Shown here: one piece after another, positions 1 through 7,042 of the stretch
How positions within the stretch are numbered: position 1 is the stretch's first letter
How the letters are laid out: each line of letters begins with the position of its first letter
Source of the DNA: a virus
DNA: 57,725 nucleotides
Reading direction: 5' to 3' (one strand)
Virus record (IMG/VR): IMGVR_UViG_3300034064_000874
Span: 1 to 57,725 of that record
Notes under the pieces: model-generated
Databases searched by the model: none
What the model was told of the DNA's origin: nothing
Seen by the model: only the letters and a program-made list of their open reading frames with translations
Position numbers and translations under genes: made by a program

Positions 1-4
1 TGAA

Positions 5-286
5 ATGGCTGAGGAGCTGCCAGCTGAACAGTTCCTCAGTTACTTGGACCCGGAAGACGTAATGAAGCTGTTCACAACGGCGCTTGAGGACAGGTCGCCG
101 CAATGTTTGAAGCGGGAATTGATTGAGATGGCGCTTCACGTCAACGACAAGTGGGACGACGAGATCCGTCAGGAAAAAGACGACTACGCGGACTTCATGA
201 CAGACGCCCACGGAGTCGACCGCTTCGGTTCAGCCCAGGCCGGTCACTTGGCTTGGCATGCAGAGAAAGCAAGGAGGGCAGCATGA
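5..286 (+). CDS. Unknown small acidic protein, possibly 5'-truncated
   Basis: A 93-residue soluble, acidic protein that I do not recognise. The first ATG is only four bases into the window, so the true start and its ribosome-binding site may lie outside. The stop overlaps the ATG of the next gene (ATGA), the coupling style used throughout this left operon, which supports it being real. It has no membrane segment or obvious motif. It belongs to the early plus-strand operon that leads to the recombination genes. Confidence 0.6.
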   Translation: MAEELPAEQFLSYLDPEDVMKLFTTALEDRSPQCLKRELIEMALHVNDKWDDEIRQEKDDYADFMTDAHGVDRFGSAQAGHLAWHAEKARRAA

Positions 287-462
287 GCGCACAAGCAATA
301 ACCACCAACCTGGATAAAGCCGTTTTTGAGGCTCAGACATTTTTCTCAAAATACCTGGCTGATATTCAAACCATCATTGATCAGTACAAGCAAGAAACTG
401 ATCAAGCCACCATTGCCCGTATGGCGCATGAGATTAAGGCATTGAGAGAAAAGAATGGCTGA
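283..462 (+). CDS. Unknown 59-residue helical protein
   Basis: The start at 283 is well supported: AAGGAGG lies just upstream, and the ATG overlaps the previous stop. The product is a short, mostly helical, charged protein, with KQETDQATIARMAHEIKAL-type helix near the C-terminus. I do not recognise a family. The next gene begins inside its last codons, so it is the middle member of a translationally coupled string. Confidence 0.6.
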   Translation: MSAQAITTNLDKAVFEAQTFFSKYLADIQTIIDQYKQETDQATIARMAHEIKALREKNG

Positions 463-625
463 GATTTTTACGGCACTGGCAATCCTGGCTTTCGTGATTG
501 GTTTTTTTAACCTACTCGAAAGCTGGCACGACTTGGAGATACCCAATGAAGACGAAGAACAACCAAGCTCAGGACTTGATTCGCGAGATCGAGGAACTGA
601 TCTGGATCTGCAGGGAAAAGATTAA
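455..625 (+). CDS. Small single-span membrane protein
   Basis: A 56-residue frame starting with ATG at 455 and overlapping the preceding stop. Residues 4-21 form a hydrophobic helix (TALAILAFVIGFF), followed by a very acidic hydrophilic tail, so a single inner-membrane span is predicted. No function can be assigned. Its second half overlaps another plausible frame (546-671). One of the two could be spurious, although nested pairs of this kind occur in phages. Confidence 0.5.
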   Translation: MAEIFTALAILAFVIGFFNLLESWHDLEIPNEDEEQPSSGLDSRDRGTDLDLQGKD

Positions 626-671
626 CCGAGAAATTGCCGCGAGGAAGAAAGCAAAACAATTGACCGTTTAG
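546..671 (+). CDS. Small basic helical protein, overlapping frame
   Basis: A 41-residue frame starting with ATG at 546, with GGAG seven bases upstream. The product is amphipathic and basic (REIEELIWICREKINREIAA), so a helical or nucleic-acid-contacting peptide is possible. It overlaps the last 80 bases of the membrane-protein frame before it. I rate it lower because the evidence is only the Shine-Dalgarno sequence and the composition. Confidence 0.4.
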   Translation: MKTKNNQAQDLIREIEELIWICREKINREIAARKKAKQLTV

Positions 672-783
672 TCCATGGGCCCAGCAGTGGGTGGCGAGTA
701 ACCCCTGAGCCCGAACAGTCAGCCGTAAAAGTCTTGCACTCCGCGGAATTGGTGGGTCGGGCAAACCTAATTTAACTACAGAG

Positions 784-1569
784 ATGATGAATATGAGCAC
801 TGCATTAACAACATTGACCAATCAACTTGCCGGAAAACTCAACATGGGTGACGGCAGTCAGCTGATTGACACCCTCAAAGCTACCGCATTCAAGGGCCAA
901 GTTTCTGACGCGCAAATGACCGCTTTGATGGTCGTGGCTAATCAATATGGACTGAACCCATGGACCAAGGAAATTTACGCTTTTCCGGATCGGAATAACG
1001 GGATTGTGCCGGTTGTGGGTGTCGACGGATGGTCTCGGATCATCAACGAGCAACCGCAATTTGACGGCATGGAGTTCCAGCAGGACGACGAATCCTGCAC
1101 TTGCATCATCTACCGCAAGGATCGCGGCCACCCAGTCAAGGTAACCGAATACATGGCGGAATGTCGTCGAGATGGACAAGGTCCGTGGAAATCACACCCG
1201 CGGCGGATGCTGCGCCACAAGGCACTTATCCAGTGCGCCCGCTTGGCATTCGGCTACACCGGCATTTATGACCAGGACGAGGCAGAGCGCATTGTCGATG
1301 CCGAGAAAAATGTCACGCCGGGACGCGCCTCAGCGACAGAGATTGCCGAAACCGCCCGCCAGACGAACCTAGAGGACTCACCAGAGCGAAAGAATCTGAT
1401 CCTGGACCTGGAGTCGGTCGCTCAGAGTGAAGGCATTGACGCTTACGAGAAAGCCTTCAGCGAACTGACTAAAGCACAAAGAAAAATGCTGGGCGCCGAA
1501 GAACACAGCCGGCTGAAGGCCATCGCGCAAAACCACAACGTCATCGAAGCGGAGGTCGCGTATGGCTGA
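784..1569 (+). CDS. bet: Phage recombination protein Bet (RecT/Red-beta family)
   Basis: A single-strand annealing protein of the Red-beta/RecT superfamily. It coats 3' single-stranded tails made by the exonuclease and anneals them to complementary DNA. The core at about residues 40-165 carries the family hallmarks: QYGLNPWTKEIYAFPDRNNG, then GVDGWSRIIN and a conserved basic stretch near HPRRMLRHKALIQCARLAFG. The length (261 aa) is normal. Three in-frame ATGs cluster at the start (784, 787, 793). MSTAL at 793 is a reasonable alternative because none has a strong ribosome-binding site. It overlaps the exonuclease gene, and an SSB follows, giving a complete annealing module. Confidence 0.92.
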   Translation: MMNMSTALTTLTNQLAGKLNMGDGSQLIDTLKATAFKGQVSDAQMTALMVVANQYGLNPWTKEIYAFPDRNNGIVPVVGVDGWSRIINEQPQFDGMEFQQDDESCTCIIYRKDRGHPVKVTEYMAECRRDGQGPWKSHPRRMLRHKALIQCARLAFGYTGIYDQDEAERIVDAEKNVTPGRASATEIAETARQTNLEDSPERKNLILDLESVAQSEGIDAYEKAFSELTKAQRKMLGAEEHSRLKAIAQNHNVIEAEVAYG

Positions 1570-2203
1570 ACAAGGTTCACAGGAATGGCTGAAAGCGAGA
1601 GCCGGCAAATGGACTGGATCCAAGTTTGCCGACCTGTTTGCGGTCAGCAAGAAAGACGGCAAGCCGCTGAAGGCCTATGACGACCTGATCTGGAAAGTCG
1701 TGGTGGAGCGGATGACCGGAATGCCCGTGGAATCCGCCAGGGCCCCGGCGCTGCAATGGGGCAAGGACGTCGAGCCCTACGCCCGGGAAGCCTACGAGCT
1801 TGAGACCGGCAACCTGGTGGTCGAGACCGACTTCATCCTGCACCCGCAGCATCCCTTCGTCGGCGCATCACCGGATGGCTTGATTGGCGCCGACAAAGGC
1901 CTGGAGCTGAAGTGCCCGAAAGATCCTGCGATTCACCTTGCTAGGTTTATCACCGGCTTGCCCGCTGAGTACATCCCGCAGATCCAGGGCTGCATGTGGG
2001 TCACGGGCAGATCGTCATGGGACTTCGTGTCCTACGACCCACGCATGCCGGAATCGCATCGCTTGCTGCTGATCACCGTTGATCGCGATGACGACTACAT
2101 CCAGAAGCTGGAAGTTGCCGTTCTGGAAGCTGAGCAAAAAGCCCAGGCACTGTACGACCAACTCATCACTATTGATTACATCAACCATAAAGAGGCCGCT
2201 TAA
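1562..2203 (+). CDS. YqaJ-type recombination exonuclease
   Basis: A lambda-exonuclease-like 5'-3' nuclease of the YqaJ family, the usual partner of Bet. The PD-(D/E)xK core is visible: Asp105 in GASPDGLIG and Glu115-x-Lys117 in LELKCPK. An N-terminal QEWLKARAGKWTGSKF segment is typical of the family. The start overlaps the bet stop by eight bases, so the two proteins should be made together. The 213-residue length matches the family. Its function is resection of double-strand ends during replication, recombination or circularisation. Confidence 0.92.
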   Translation: MAEQGSQEWLKARAGKWTGSKFADLFAVSKKDGKPLKAYDDLIWKVVVERMTGMPVESARAPALQWGKDVEPYAREAYELETGNLVVETDFILHPQHPFVGASPDGLIGADKGLELKCPKDPAIHLARFITGLPAEYIPQIQGCMWVTGRSSWDFVSYDPRMPESHRLLLITVDRDDDYIQKLEVAVLEAEQKAQALYDQLITIDYINHKEAA

Positions 2204-2619
2204 TGAAGAGCTTAAATCGCTGGGCTGGTATTGGGAGACTGGGACAAGACCCAGAAACACGAACAACTCCAAACGGACAGATTGTTTGCAACATATCTAT
2301 TGCTTGTCAGGATGACTACAAAGATCAGTCCGGAAATAAGGTTGAGAGAACCGATTGGGTGAGCCTGGTTATTTGGGGGCAACAAGCCGAAACATTTTGT
2401 AAATATACCCGGAAAGGGTCGAATATTTATGCGGAAGGAAAACTGAGCACGAGAAAATTTCAGGACAAGAACGGCAATGATCAATACAGGACAGACATTG
2501 TAGTGAGTGGGTATCAGTTTCTCGACGGAAAATCCGATTCACGCCCAGCAAGCGCGGCACCATCACAGCCGACGCACAAAGCTGAAGAGCCTGCTTTCGA
2601 CGACGACATCCCCTTTTGA
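2203..2619 (+). CDS. ssb: Single-stranded DNA-binding protein
   Basis: A 138-residue SSB with an OB fold. It has the typical N-terminus (LNRWAGIGRLGQDPETR), WVSLVIWGQQAE and YAEGKLSTRKFQDKNG. A disordered Ser/Ala/Pro linker follows, and the canonical acidic tip DDDIPF ends the protein. The tip normally recruits replication and repair partners. The ATG overlaps the exonuclease stop (TAATG). This gene is noticeably more AT-rich than the exonuclease gene, suggesting a different origin. Confidence 0.96.
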   Translation: MKSLNRWAGIGRLGQDPETRTTPNGQIVCNISIACQDDYKDQSGNKVERTDWVSLVIWGQQAETFCKYTRKGSNIYAEGKLSTRKFQDKNGNDQYRTDIVVSGYQFLDGKSDSRPASAAPSQPTHKAEEPAFDDDIPF

Positions 2620-2686
2620 TATGGCCATTTTCAAAGGCTTTTTTCGCCGCGATGACGGCGCCCAGATACCACTATTCGAGGAACCT

Positions 2687-3061
2687 ATGAACCAGATTGA
2701 TATGCACCTGACGCCACGCAGCATGTTGACCCACAACCAGATGATCAAGCTAGTGATCTGGCTGAAGGAAAACATCGAAGCAGTCCACGGGCTGCCCTAT
2801 AGAAAGATCGCTGAAATAGCCTCGGCCGGCGTCGGCTTCCCAGTCACCATCAGCAATTTGTACGGCGCAGAAAAGGCTGGCGAGATGGAGTTACCGATTG
2901 CCAGCCGGGTAAATCCTCCGTCCACAAAGACGCCCACCCGCGATGAGCGAATTGCGGATCTGGACGCTCGGGTAAAAGTGCTTGAAGAGCTGCTACTGAA
3001 CCACGTAGCCGGGCATCCGACAGGAATTCATTCAAGATTCGACGGCATGATCGCCGCCTGA
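2687..3061 (+). CDS. Unknown protein with C-terminal coiled coil
   Basis: A 124-residue protein of unknown family. I chose ATG 2687 because CGAGGAACCT directly precedes it. A longer frame from ATG 2621, immediately after ssb, would add 22 residues. The N-terminal half (MIKLVIWLKENIEAVHGLPYR onward) looks like a small folded helical domain, and possibly a winged helix. The C-terminal part (DERIADLDARVKVLEELL) is a short coiled coil, suggesting an oligomer. It sits between ssb and the Lar-like gene. Confidence 0.65.
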   Translation: MNQIDMHLTPRSMLTHNQMIKLVIWLKENIEAVHGLPYRKIAEIASAGVGFPVTISNLYGAEKAGEMELPIASRVNPPSTKTPTRDERIADLDARVKVLEELLLNHVAGHPTGIHSRFDGMIAA

Positions 3062-3072
3062 TATTAAAGGCA

Positions 3073-3456
3073 ATGAGCTTTGGTATGAGCGAGAAAAGTG
3101 ATGGCCCTGAAGTCACTTCAAAGGCTGAAGATCTTCTGCCGTGCCCATTCTGTGGAACCACAGAATTACTATCGGTTGAAGAAATCAGTCGAACCGACAG
3201 GGCCACATTCAATAAAAACGGAGTTCGTCGCAAACGCGCAGACATATCACATCGGGTTGTCTGCTACGAGTGTGGGGCTACGGGGCGTAGCAGCATATAT
3301 TTCCTAGAGCAAATAGAGCTTAGAGAGATAGATATTACTGACTCATTTGATACGGCAAAGCTCTATTGGAACACTCGAGCGCCAATCAGCAACCGAGTGT
3401 TTTCGCTGATAAATAAAATGATCGCTGACGCATTCAAGATTGTCGATGAGAGGTGA
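3073..3456 (+). CDS. Lar-like restriction alleviation protein
   Basis: This resembles the Lar family, named after the Rac prophage protein that alleviates type I restriction. It has the hallmark LLPCPFCG near residue 23, a second Cys pair (CYECGATG) near residue 66, and the conserved C-terminal AxxYWNTRAP-type segment that gives these proteins away. It probably binds zinc. The ATG at 3073 follows AAAGG. The gene is AT-rich relative to its neighbours. Many Lar-like proteins are annotated only by the zinc domain, so the anti-restriction activity is inferred. Confidence 0.75.
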   Translation: MSFGMSEKSDGPEVTSKAEDLLPCPFCGTTELLSVEEISRTDRATFNKNGVRRKRADISHRVVCYECGATGRSSIYFLEQIELREIDITDSFDTAKLYWNTRAPISNRVFSLINKMIADAFKIVDER

Positions 3457-3504
3457 TGACACAAGGCCGCGTCAGGCTGTGCTAATAAGGAGAGCGACCA
3501 GGTA

Positions 3505-3993
3505 ATGAACGCGAAGAAGTTTGAAAGCACATACAACGGATTAACGTCAGTGGCCAAAAAAGTCTTTGACGCAACCCCGATTTCTGAGCCTTGGTCAATC
3601 AGCAACATTGTCACTGAGTTGGCGCGCAACGGATCTCATCAAGAACATCGCGTAGTGATGGGAGCCATGCGCGATTTGTGTGGGCGAAAGTTGGCTTATG
3701 AGGTGAGCGCTGGAATGTTCAGGCGCGTGAAAGTTGAGGGGAGGCCTACAAAACCATCGGAGATAAAAGTGGCAGAGCAAAGAACCAAAACAGCAGACGT
3801 AGTTTCAATCAAGCTGCCAGCAACCAAAAAAGGGCCAATGGAGCTTTTAGCCGAATTAGCCACAAAGGCACGACAGTTTGCAGAAGAACTCGATAACGCG
3901 GCGCTGGAGATTGATCAAGAGTTTCAGAACAGCGAAGCCAAGTCAGAAAAACTCAAGCAGCTACAGACACTGCTGAAAAACATCGCTGAATAA
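3505..3993 (+). CDS. Unknown protein, possible winged-helix regulator
   Basis: A 162-residue protein with a good AAGGAGAG site upstream. The first 75 residues (VAKKVFDATPISEPWSISNIVTEL, then AMRDLCGRKLAYEV) have the rhythm of a winged-helix DNA-binding domain. The C-terminal 60 residues form a predicted coiled coil (QFAEELDNAALEIDQEF). I recognise no family, so DNA binding is inference from pattern only. It is the last gene before the Cys-rich gene and nrdB. Confidence 0.6.
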   Translation: MNAKKFESTYNGLTSVAKKVFDATPISEPWSISNIVTELARNGSHQEHRVVMGAMRDLCGRKLAYEVSAGMFRRVKVEGRPTKPSEIKVAEQRTKTADVVSIKLPATKKGPMELLAELATKARQFAEELDNAALEIDQEFQNSEAKSEKLKQLQTLLKNIAE

Positions 3994-4031
3994 AATAGGT
4001 CAGTGTGATCAAGATTTTTGGACGGTGGTAT

Positions 4032-4274
4032 ATGGCAGAAAAACAAGAGCTGGTCACCTATGGCCAGAGATTCAATCGACTGACGGTCATTGGTGAAATT
4101 GATCGCTCTAATCCAAATGCGCCAAGGGTCGTCGTTAAGTGTGATTGCGGGGTAAAGAAGTCTGTCATCATCAATCAGATGAAAAACGGCAGAACAAAGA
4201 GCTGCGGATGCCTCAACAAGGAAAGGATCCGCGCAGTCAGCAATTTATCCTGGAATAGGAAACACAACCGATGA
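4032..4274 (+). CDS. Cys-rich DCG/SCGC-domain protein
   Basis: A small zinc-ribbon-like protein. It has a YGQRFNRLTVIGE start, then CDCG and, about 26 residues later, KSCGCLNKE, giving four or five metal-ligand cysteines. The same module opens the HNH gene at 34248 and recurs alone at 5251. In phages it is commonly found on homing-type endonucleases. The ATG at 4032 follows GGTGG. A GTG at 4005 would add nine residues. It ends over the nrdB start, so it lies directly upstream of a gene class often invaded by homing elements. No nuclease domain is present here. Confidence 0.7.
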   Translation: MAEKQELVTYGQRFNRLTVIGEIDRSNPNAPRVVVKCDCGVKKSVIINQMKNGRTKSCGCLNKERIRAVSNLSWNRKHNR

Positions 4275-5251
4275 TTGAAAAATTTATCCTGCATGGCGAC
4301 GCCACATACAACCTAGCGCCTTTTGCCTTCCCTTGGTCATTTGATATGGCTCAGAAGAGCATCGCAAACCACTGGACTCCACAGGAAATCGGCATGGGCC
4401 GCGACCGTGCCTGCTTTGAGCAGGAGTTAACCCAGGATGAACGCCATCTATTCACTTATGTGTTCGCCAGCTTAACCACAGCTGACTTTGCTGCAGCAGG
4501 AAATCTGGTTGAGCAGGTATTCAGCAAGCTGAAGGCCGCAGAACTCAGAATGTATGTCGGCCGACAGATTGCCGAAGAGACCATTCACTCGATGAGCTAT
4601 CAGCATATTCTCGAAGTGCTGAGCCTGGATCCTATTGACGTGTACACCTTGTATCGCAGGGTTCCAGAAATCAATGACTGGTTTGAATATTCGGCCAAGC
4701 AGAATTCATTTCAGCAGGGTGACGCCATCCTGCCGCTGATCTATTGGTATGGGCTGTATGAGGGCGTGTTCTTTATGTGCGCATTTGCAGCCATTTTGAG
4801 TCTCCAGCGCAGAAACTTGATGACCGGAACGGGTCAGCAAATTTCGTACATCATGCGTGATGAGGCCCTGCACACGGCATTCGGCATGAAACTGGTGAAT
4901 GAGATATTCAAGGAGACTGGAGGTCGTCCGACTCCAGAAACGGTCCACCAGTTATTTGCGCAGGCCATGGCCAAAATTGATGCCTGGACGGATCGCTGTA
5001 TACCCACCGTGCTTGGATATAACGCCGATCTTCATAAACAGCACTGCCGATACCTAGCAGACCGCAGGTTGCGCCAGCTTGGGTATGAGCCCATGTATCA
5101 CGTAGCAGAAGCGCTGCCGTGGCTGGACGAGCAAGTCAGCCTCAAGAAAGAAACCAATTTCTTTGAAGGCCGGGTCACCGAATATCAATCAGGAGTTGGG
5201 CTTGATTTTTCTGGCGCCGGCAGCCTGAACGAAATTACTAACTGGAAATAA
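4271..5251 (+). CDS. nrdB: Ribonucleotide reductase class Ia small subunit
   Basis: The beta subunit of aerobic ribonucleotide reductase. It holds the diiron-tyrosyl radical used by the alpha subunit to make deoxynucleotides. All six metal ligands can be placed: Asp72, Glu103, His106, Glu164, Glu198 and His201, with spacings equal to those of Escherichia coli NrdB. The radical residue Tyr110 is present in EETIHSMSYQHI. The length (326 aa) is slightly short but complete. No nrdA is in the window, so the partner comes from the missing part of the genome or from the host. Both neighbours are small Cys-rich genes of one family. Confidence 0.95.
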   Translation: MIEKFILHGDATYNLAPFAFPWSFDMAQKSIANHWTPQEIGMGRDRACFEQELTQDERHLFTYVFASLTTADFAAAGNLVEQVFSKLKAAELRMYVGRQIAEETIHSMSYQHILEVLSLDPIDVYTLYRRVPEINDWFEYSAKQNSFQQGDAILPLIYWYGLYEGVFFMCAFAAILSLQRRNLMTGTGQQISYIMRDEALHTAFGMKLVNEIFKETGGRPTPETVHQLFAQAMAKIDAWTDRCIPTVLGYNADLHKQHCRYLADRRLRQLGYEPMYHVAEALPWLDEQVSLKKETNFFEGRVTEYQSGVGLDFSGAGSLNEITNWK

Positions 5252-5511
5252 TGATGACCAACTTCGATGAACTGATCGGAAAAACCTACGGGAGATGGAC
5301 GGTGCTTGGCGGAGAGCGCAGGCAATCCACCCGCCCCAAGGCGGCCAGGCAGACCCTGTGCAAGTGCGAATGTGGCACCCGGCGCTGGGTCAGCGTCTCT
5401 GCCCTCAGGATCGGCAAGAGCACCAGCTGCGGCTGCAAGAGCAAAGAAGCTCACACCAAGATGCTGCAGCGCTATGCCCCGCTCCCCAGCTCATTCACGG
5501 AGGCCGCATGA
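5251..5511 (+). CDS. Second Cys-rich DCG/SCGC-domain protein
   Basis: An 86-residue relative of the gene at 4032. It has the order IGKTYGRWTVLGGE, CKCECG and TSCGCKSKE. The ATG overlaps the nrdB stop (TAATG), so it is translationally linked to nrdB. It probably binds zinc and nucleic acid. There is no catalytic domain. It is GC-richer than the 4032 copy and poorly conserved outside the cysteines, so the two are not a recent duplication. Confidence 0.7.
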   Translation: MMTNFDELIGKTYGRWTVLGGERRQSTRPKAARQTLCKCECGTRRWVSVSALRIGKSTSCGCKSKEAHTKMLQRYAPLPSSFTEAA

Positions 5512-5690
5512 AAGTGGGTGAAGCATTTCCGGACGAAAACCTACGCGACGAGTTTGCCGCACTGGCATTAAAGGAGATCCTGCGGGCAGGGCTGCAAAAG
5601 CCATTGCTTTTCCTCGGCGATAAAACCGAGGTTGCCGAAGAAGCATACGGGTTTGCGGACGCGATGATGAAAGCGAGGCTGAAAAGATGA
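5508..5690 (+). CDS. Unknown 60-residue protein
   Basis: The ATG at 5508 has GGAGG upstream and overlaps the previous stop (ATGA). The product (MKVGEAFPDENLRDEFAAL, ending FADAMMKARLKR) is an amphipathic helical protein without a recognisable family. A longer frame from 5295 exists, but it would run antiparallel in phase through the Cys-rich gene and is less credible. It ends over the start of the next gene. Confidence 0.6.
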   Translation: MKVGEAFPDENLRDEFAALALKEILRAGLQKPLLFLGDKTEVAEEAYGFADAMMKARLKR

Positions 5691-5896
5691 TTGACTGGTC
5701 AACCTTGGTCGCTAATTTCCAGAAAGCGCATATCGGAGTCGCTGATCTGGCCAATATAGCCGCCGTCACGCAGCGAGAGATCGCGGATCTGCTACACGGG
5801 AGAATCCTGGAGCCGTCATTTTCTTCTGGACTGAAGCTGCTCGACGCTCACCTTGACAGGTTTCCAGAGAAGCATCAGCAGCTGAAAGAGGAATAG
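5687..5896 (+). CDS. Small putative helix-turn-helix protein
   Basis: A 69-residue protein coupled to the previous gene by ATGA. The middle (IGVADLANIAAVTQREIADLLHG) has the spacing of an XRE/Cro-like helix-turn-helix, with AVTQREIADLL as the recognition region. It could be a small regulator of the early operon, but the pattern alone does not prove it. It precedes a small membrane protein and the long untranslated gap. Confidence 0.55.
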   Translation: MIDWSTLVANFQKAHIGVADLANIAAVTQREIADLLHGRILEPSFSSGLKLLDAHLDRFPEKHQQLKEE

Positions 5897-5898
5897 AC

Positions 5899-6054
5899 GT
5901 GGAATCAGTAATCGGAAAGTTATTGCCCTTTGTACAGTTTGCTTTCGGTGGTTACGTCGTAACAGTGGTGCTCGGCACCCTCTTCTTTGTGGCCGTCGCA
6001 GTATGGGTGGTCAAAGGGCTAAGGGATATCGACAAACCGTTTGACAAGTTTTGA
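5899..6054 (+). CDS. Small single-span membrane protein (GTG start)
   Basis: A 51-residue frame with a GTG start at 5899 and AAGAGGA upstream. A long hydrophobic stretch (residues about 17-38, VVTVVLGTLFFVAVAVWVV) makes it an integral inner-membrane protein with a short basic tail (KGLRDIDKPFDKF). The function is unknown. Similar tiny membrane proteins in early phage operons can act in superinfection control or host takeover, but nothing specific is seen here. Confidence 0.6.
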   Translation: MESVIGKLLPFVQFAFGGYVVTVVLGTLFFVAVAVWVVKGLRDIDKPFDKF

Positions 6055-6462
6055 GTTACGGGTGCGGGAACCATTCTGGTTATTTATCCAGGGGCTCATT
6101 AAAACGACCGCACCCACCCACTATGGCCGGAATTTATTAACTCAAGCCTGCGACACAGAGCCTGTTAGTGAAGTACATCCGGCCACCTTGCGCATCAGGC
6201 CGCTTGTGAAGTATCGCTGGAGCCTGACACCCGCCAGAGTGATATCTGGCACCCATTACGACGCGCATCAGGATCAGCCGGCTGTGGCCACAGTATAGGG
6301 TAACGGCTGTTAGCGGGATTACCGGCTCCCGCCCGCGTCACCCAATTAAGATAAAAACTTTTACCTTAACGAACTAATCGCACTGATTAGTGCAAGTACG
6401 AAATGCTTATGCCGAAGTTATCGTCATTAACAGAAGTCTATATAAATGAACAGGAGAGCGAA
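6055..6462 (+). other. Structured 400-bp gap in the early operon
   Basis: There is no convincing gene here. The stretch 6141-6272 contains diverged tandem-like repeats: GAGCCTG at 6158 and 6220, and GCGCATCAGG at 6190 and 6263. It also holds perfect short palindromes (CAGCCGGCTG, CTGTGGCCACAG). GACGCG at 6260-6265 can pair with CGCGTC at 6334-6339, enclosing a GCGGGA/TCCCGC hairpin. The gap ends with an AT-rich promoter-like stretch and the dyad at 6373. It probably holds a regulatory RNA or leader plus an operator for the downstream genes. Confidence 0.5.
6373..6391. promoter_or_regulatory. Operator-like 19-bp dyad
   Basis: ACTAATC and GATTAGT form a perfect 7-bp inverted repeat around the spacer GCACT. 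A second overlapping dyad (GCACT-GATT-AGTGC) shares the right half. The size suits a dimeric repressor site. It lies about 70 bases upstream of the first gene of the xis-int block, just before a TATAAA element at 6441. The binding protein is unknown, and no CI-like gene is in the window. Confidence 0.45.
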
Positions 6463-6672
6463 ATGAGATGCCCAATCTGCGGAAGCAAAGAATGCTGCGG
6501 CGGTGACGTTGCCCAGCAAGTCGAACGGCTGGAAAAGGAAAAGGCAGAACTGATCGAGAAGGCAGAAGCGGTGATTGAAGCGGCGGAAAGACACGGAAAT
6601 GTTGGATGCGCAGATCGCCAAATGGTGTGTCTGCAGGCAGCGGTTGAGCGAGCAAATGAGGTTGATCGATGA
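6463..6672 (+). CDS. Small Cys-rich coiled-coil protein
   Basis: A 69-residue protein starting at ATG 6463, with AGGAGAG seven bases upstream. It opens with CPICGSKECCGG, a possible zinc-binding knuckle. A charged coiled coil follows (VERLEKEKAELIEKAEAVIEAAERHG). I do not recognise a family, but similar Cys-coil proteins are common in phage early regions. It is the first gene after the structured gap, and its stop overlaps the next start. Confidence 0.65.
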   Translation: MRCPICGSKECCGGDVAQQVERLEKEKAELIEKAEAVIEAAERHGNVGCADRQMVCLQAAVERANEVDR

Positions 6673-6872
6673 CATTTGGAGAGTGGCTGGAGACAGAGCC
6701 AATGACAGGAAACACGAACGCCGAATACATCAGCGCGTGGTTAGGATGGATGGCTGGACAAAATGCGGAACGGGCGCGGATTAAGCAGATCATTGAGGAA
6801 GTCGGCAGGCAAGGCAATCACGATAAGTGGTTTGACTGTGCTGACGCTATCGCGGGGGGGATTGAGGAATGA
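6669..6872 (+). CDS. Unknown 67-residue protein
   Basis: The start overlaps the preceding stop (ATGA). The product is acidic and helical (FGEWLETEPMTGNTNAEYIS, then a WLGWMAGQNAERARIKQII helix). The family is unknown. Its own stop overlaps the next ATG. It is one of a run of tiny genes between the operator region and the integrase. Confidence 0.6.
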   Translation: MTFGEWLETEPMTGNTNAEYISAWLGWMAGQNAERARIKQIIEEVGRQGNHDKWFDCADAIAGGIEE

Positions 6873-7042
6873 TCTGCTACCGCGACCAATGCTACTGCGC
6901 GTCTGACTGCACCAACCGCGAATGCGTCCGGTATCTATCCGACGAAGTAAAGGTTCGCGCCAACGAAGTCGGATTGCCGATTTCGACGGCGGATTTTAGT
7001 GGCGAGTGCAATTATTATCAGACGGAGAAAACCAATGGATGA
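6869..7042 (+). CDS. Unknown Cys-rich 57-residue protein
   Basis: The ATG at 6869 overlaps the previous stop, and its own stop overlaps the next start. The first 20 residues are dense in cysteine (MICYRDQCYCASDCTNREC), with five Cys in a pattern suited to zinc or disulphide binding and one more Cys later. No family is recognised. Its tight coupling on both sides argues that the short frame is translated. Confidence 0.6.
   Translation: MICYRDQCYCASDCTNRECVRYLSDEVKVRANEVGLPISTADFSGECNYYQTEKTNG

Noticed and set aside
5295-5690. 131-residue frame starting inside the second Cys-rich gene
   Set aside because: The N-terminal half is an alternate-frame reading of the Cys-rich gene. The coupled ATG at 5508 with GGAGG gives the credible 60-residue product.
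6041-6298. 85-residue frame in the structured gap
   Set aside because: It starts inside the previous gene without a ribosome-binding site, has no codon or domain signal and crosses the repeats and palindromes of the gap.
6260-6344. Possible tRNA ending in CCA with a GACGCG/CGCGTC acceptor-like stem
   Set aside because: There is no proper D arm, no 7-base anticodon loop and no TTCGANT T-loop. I report it only as a structured region.
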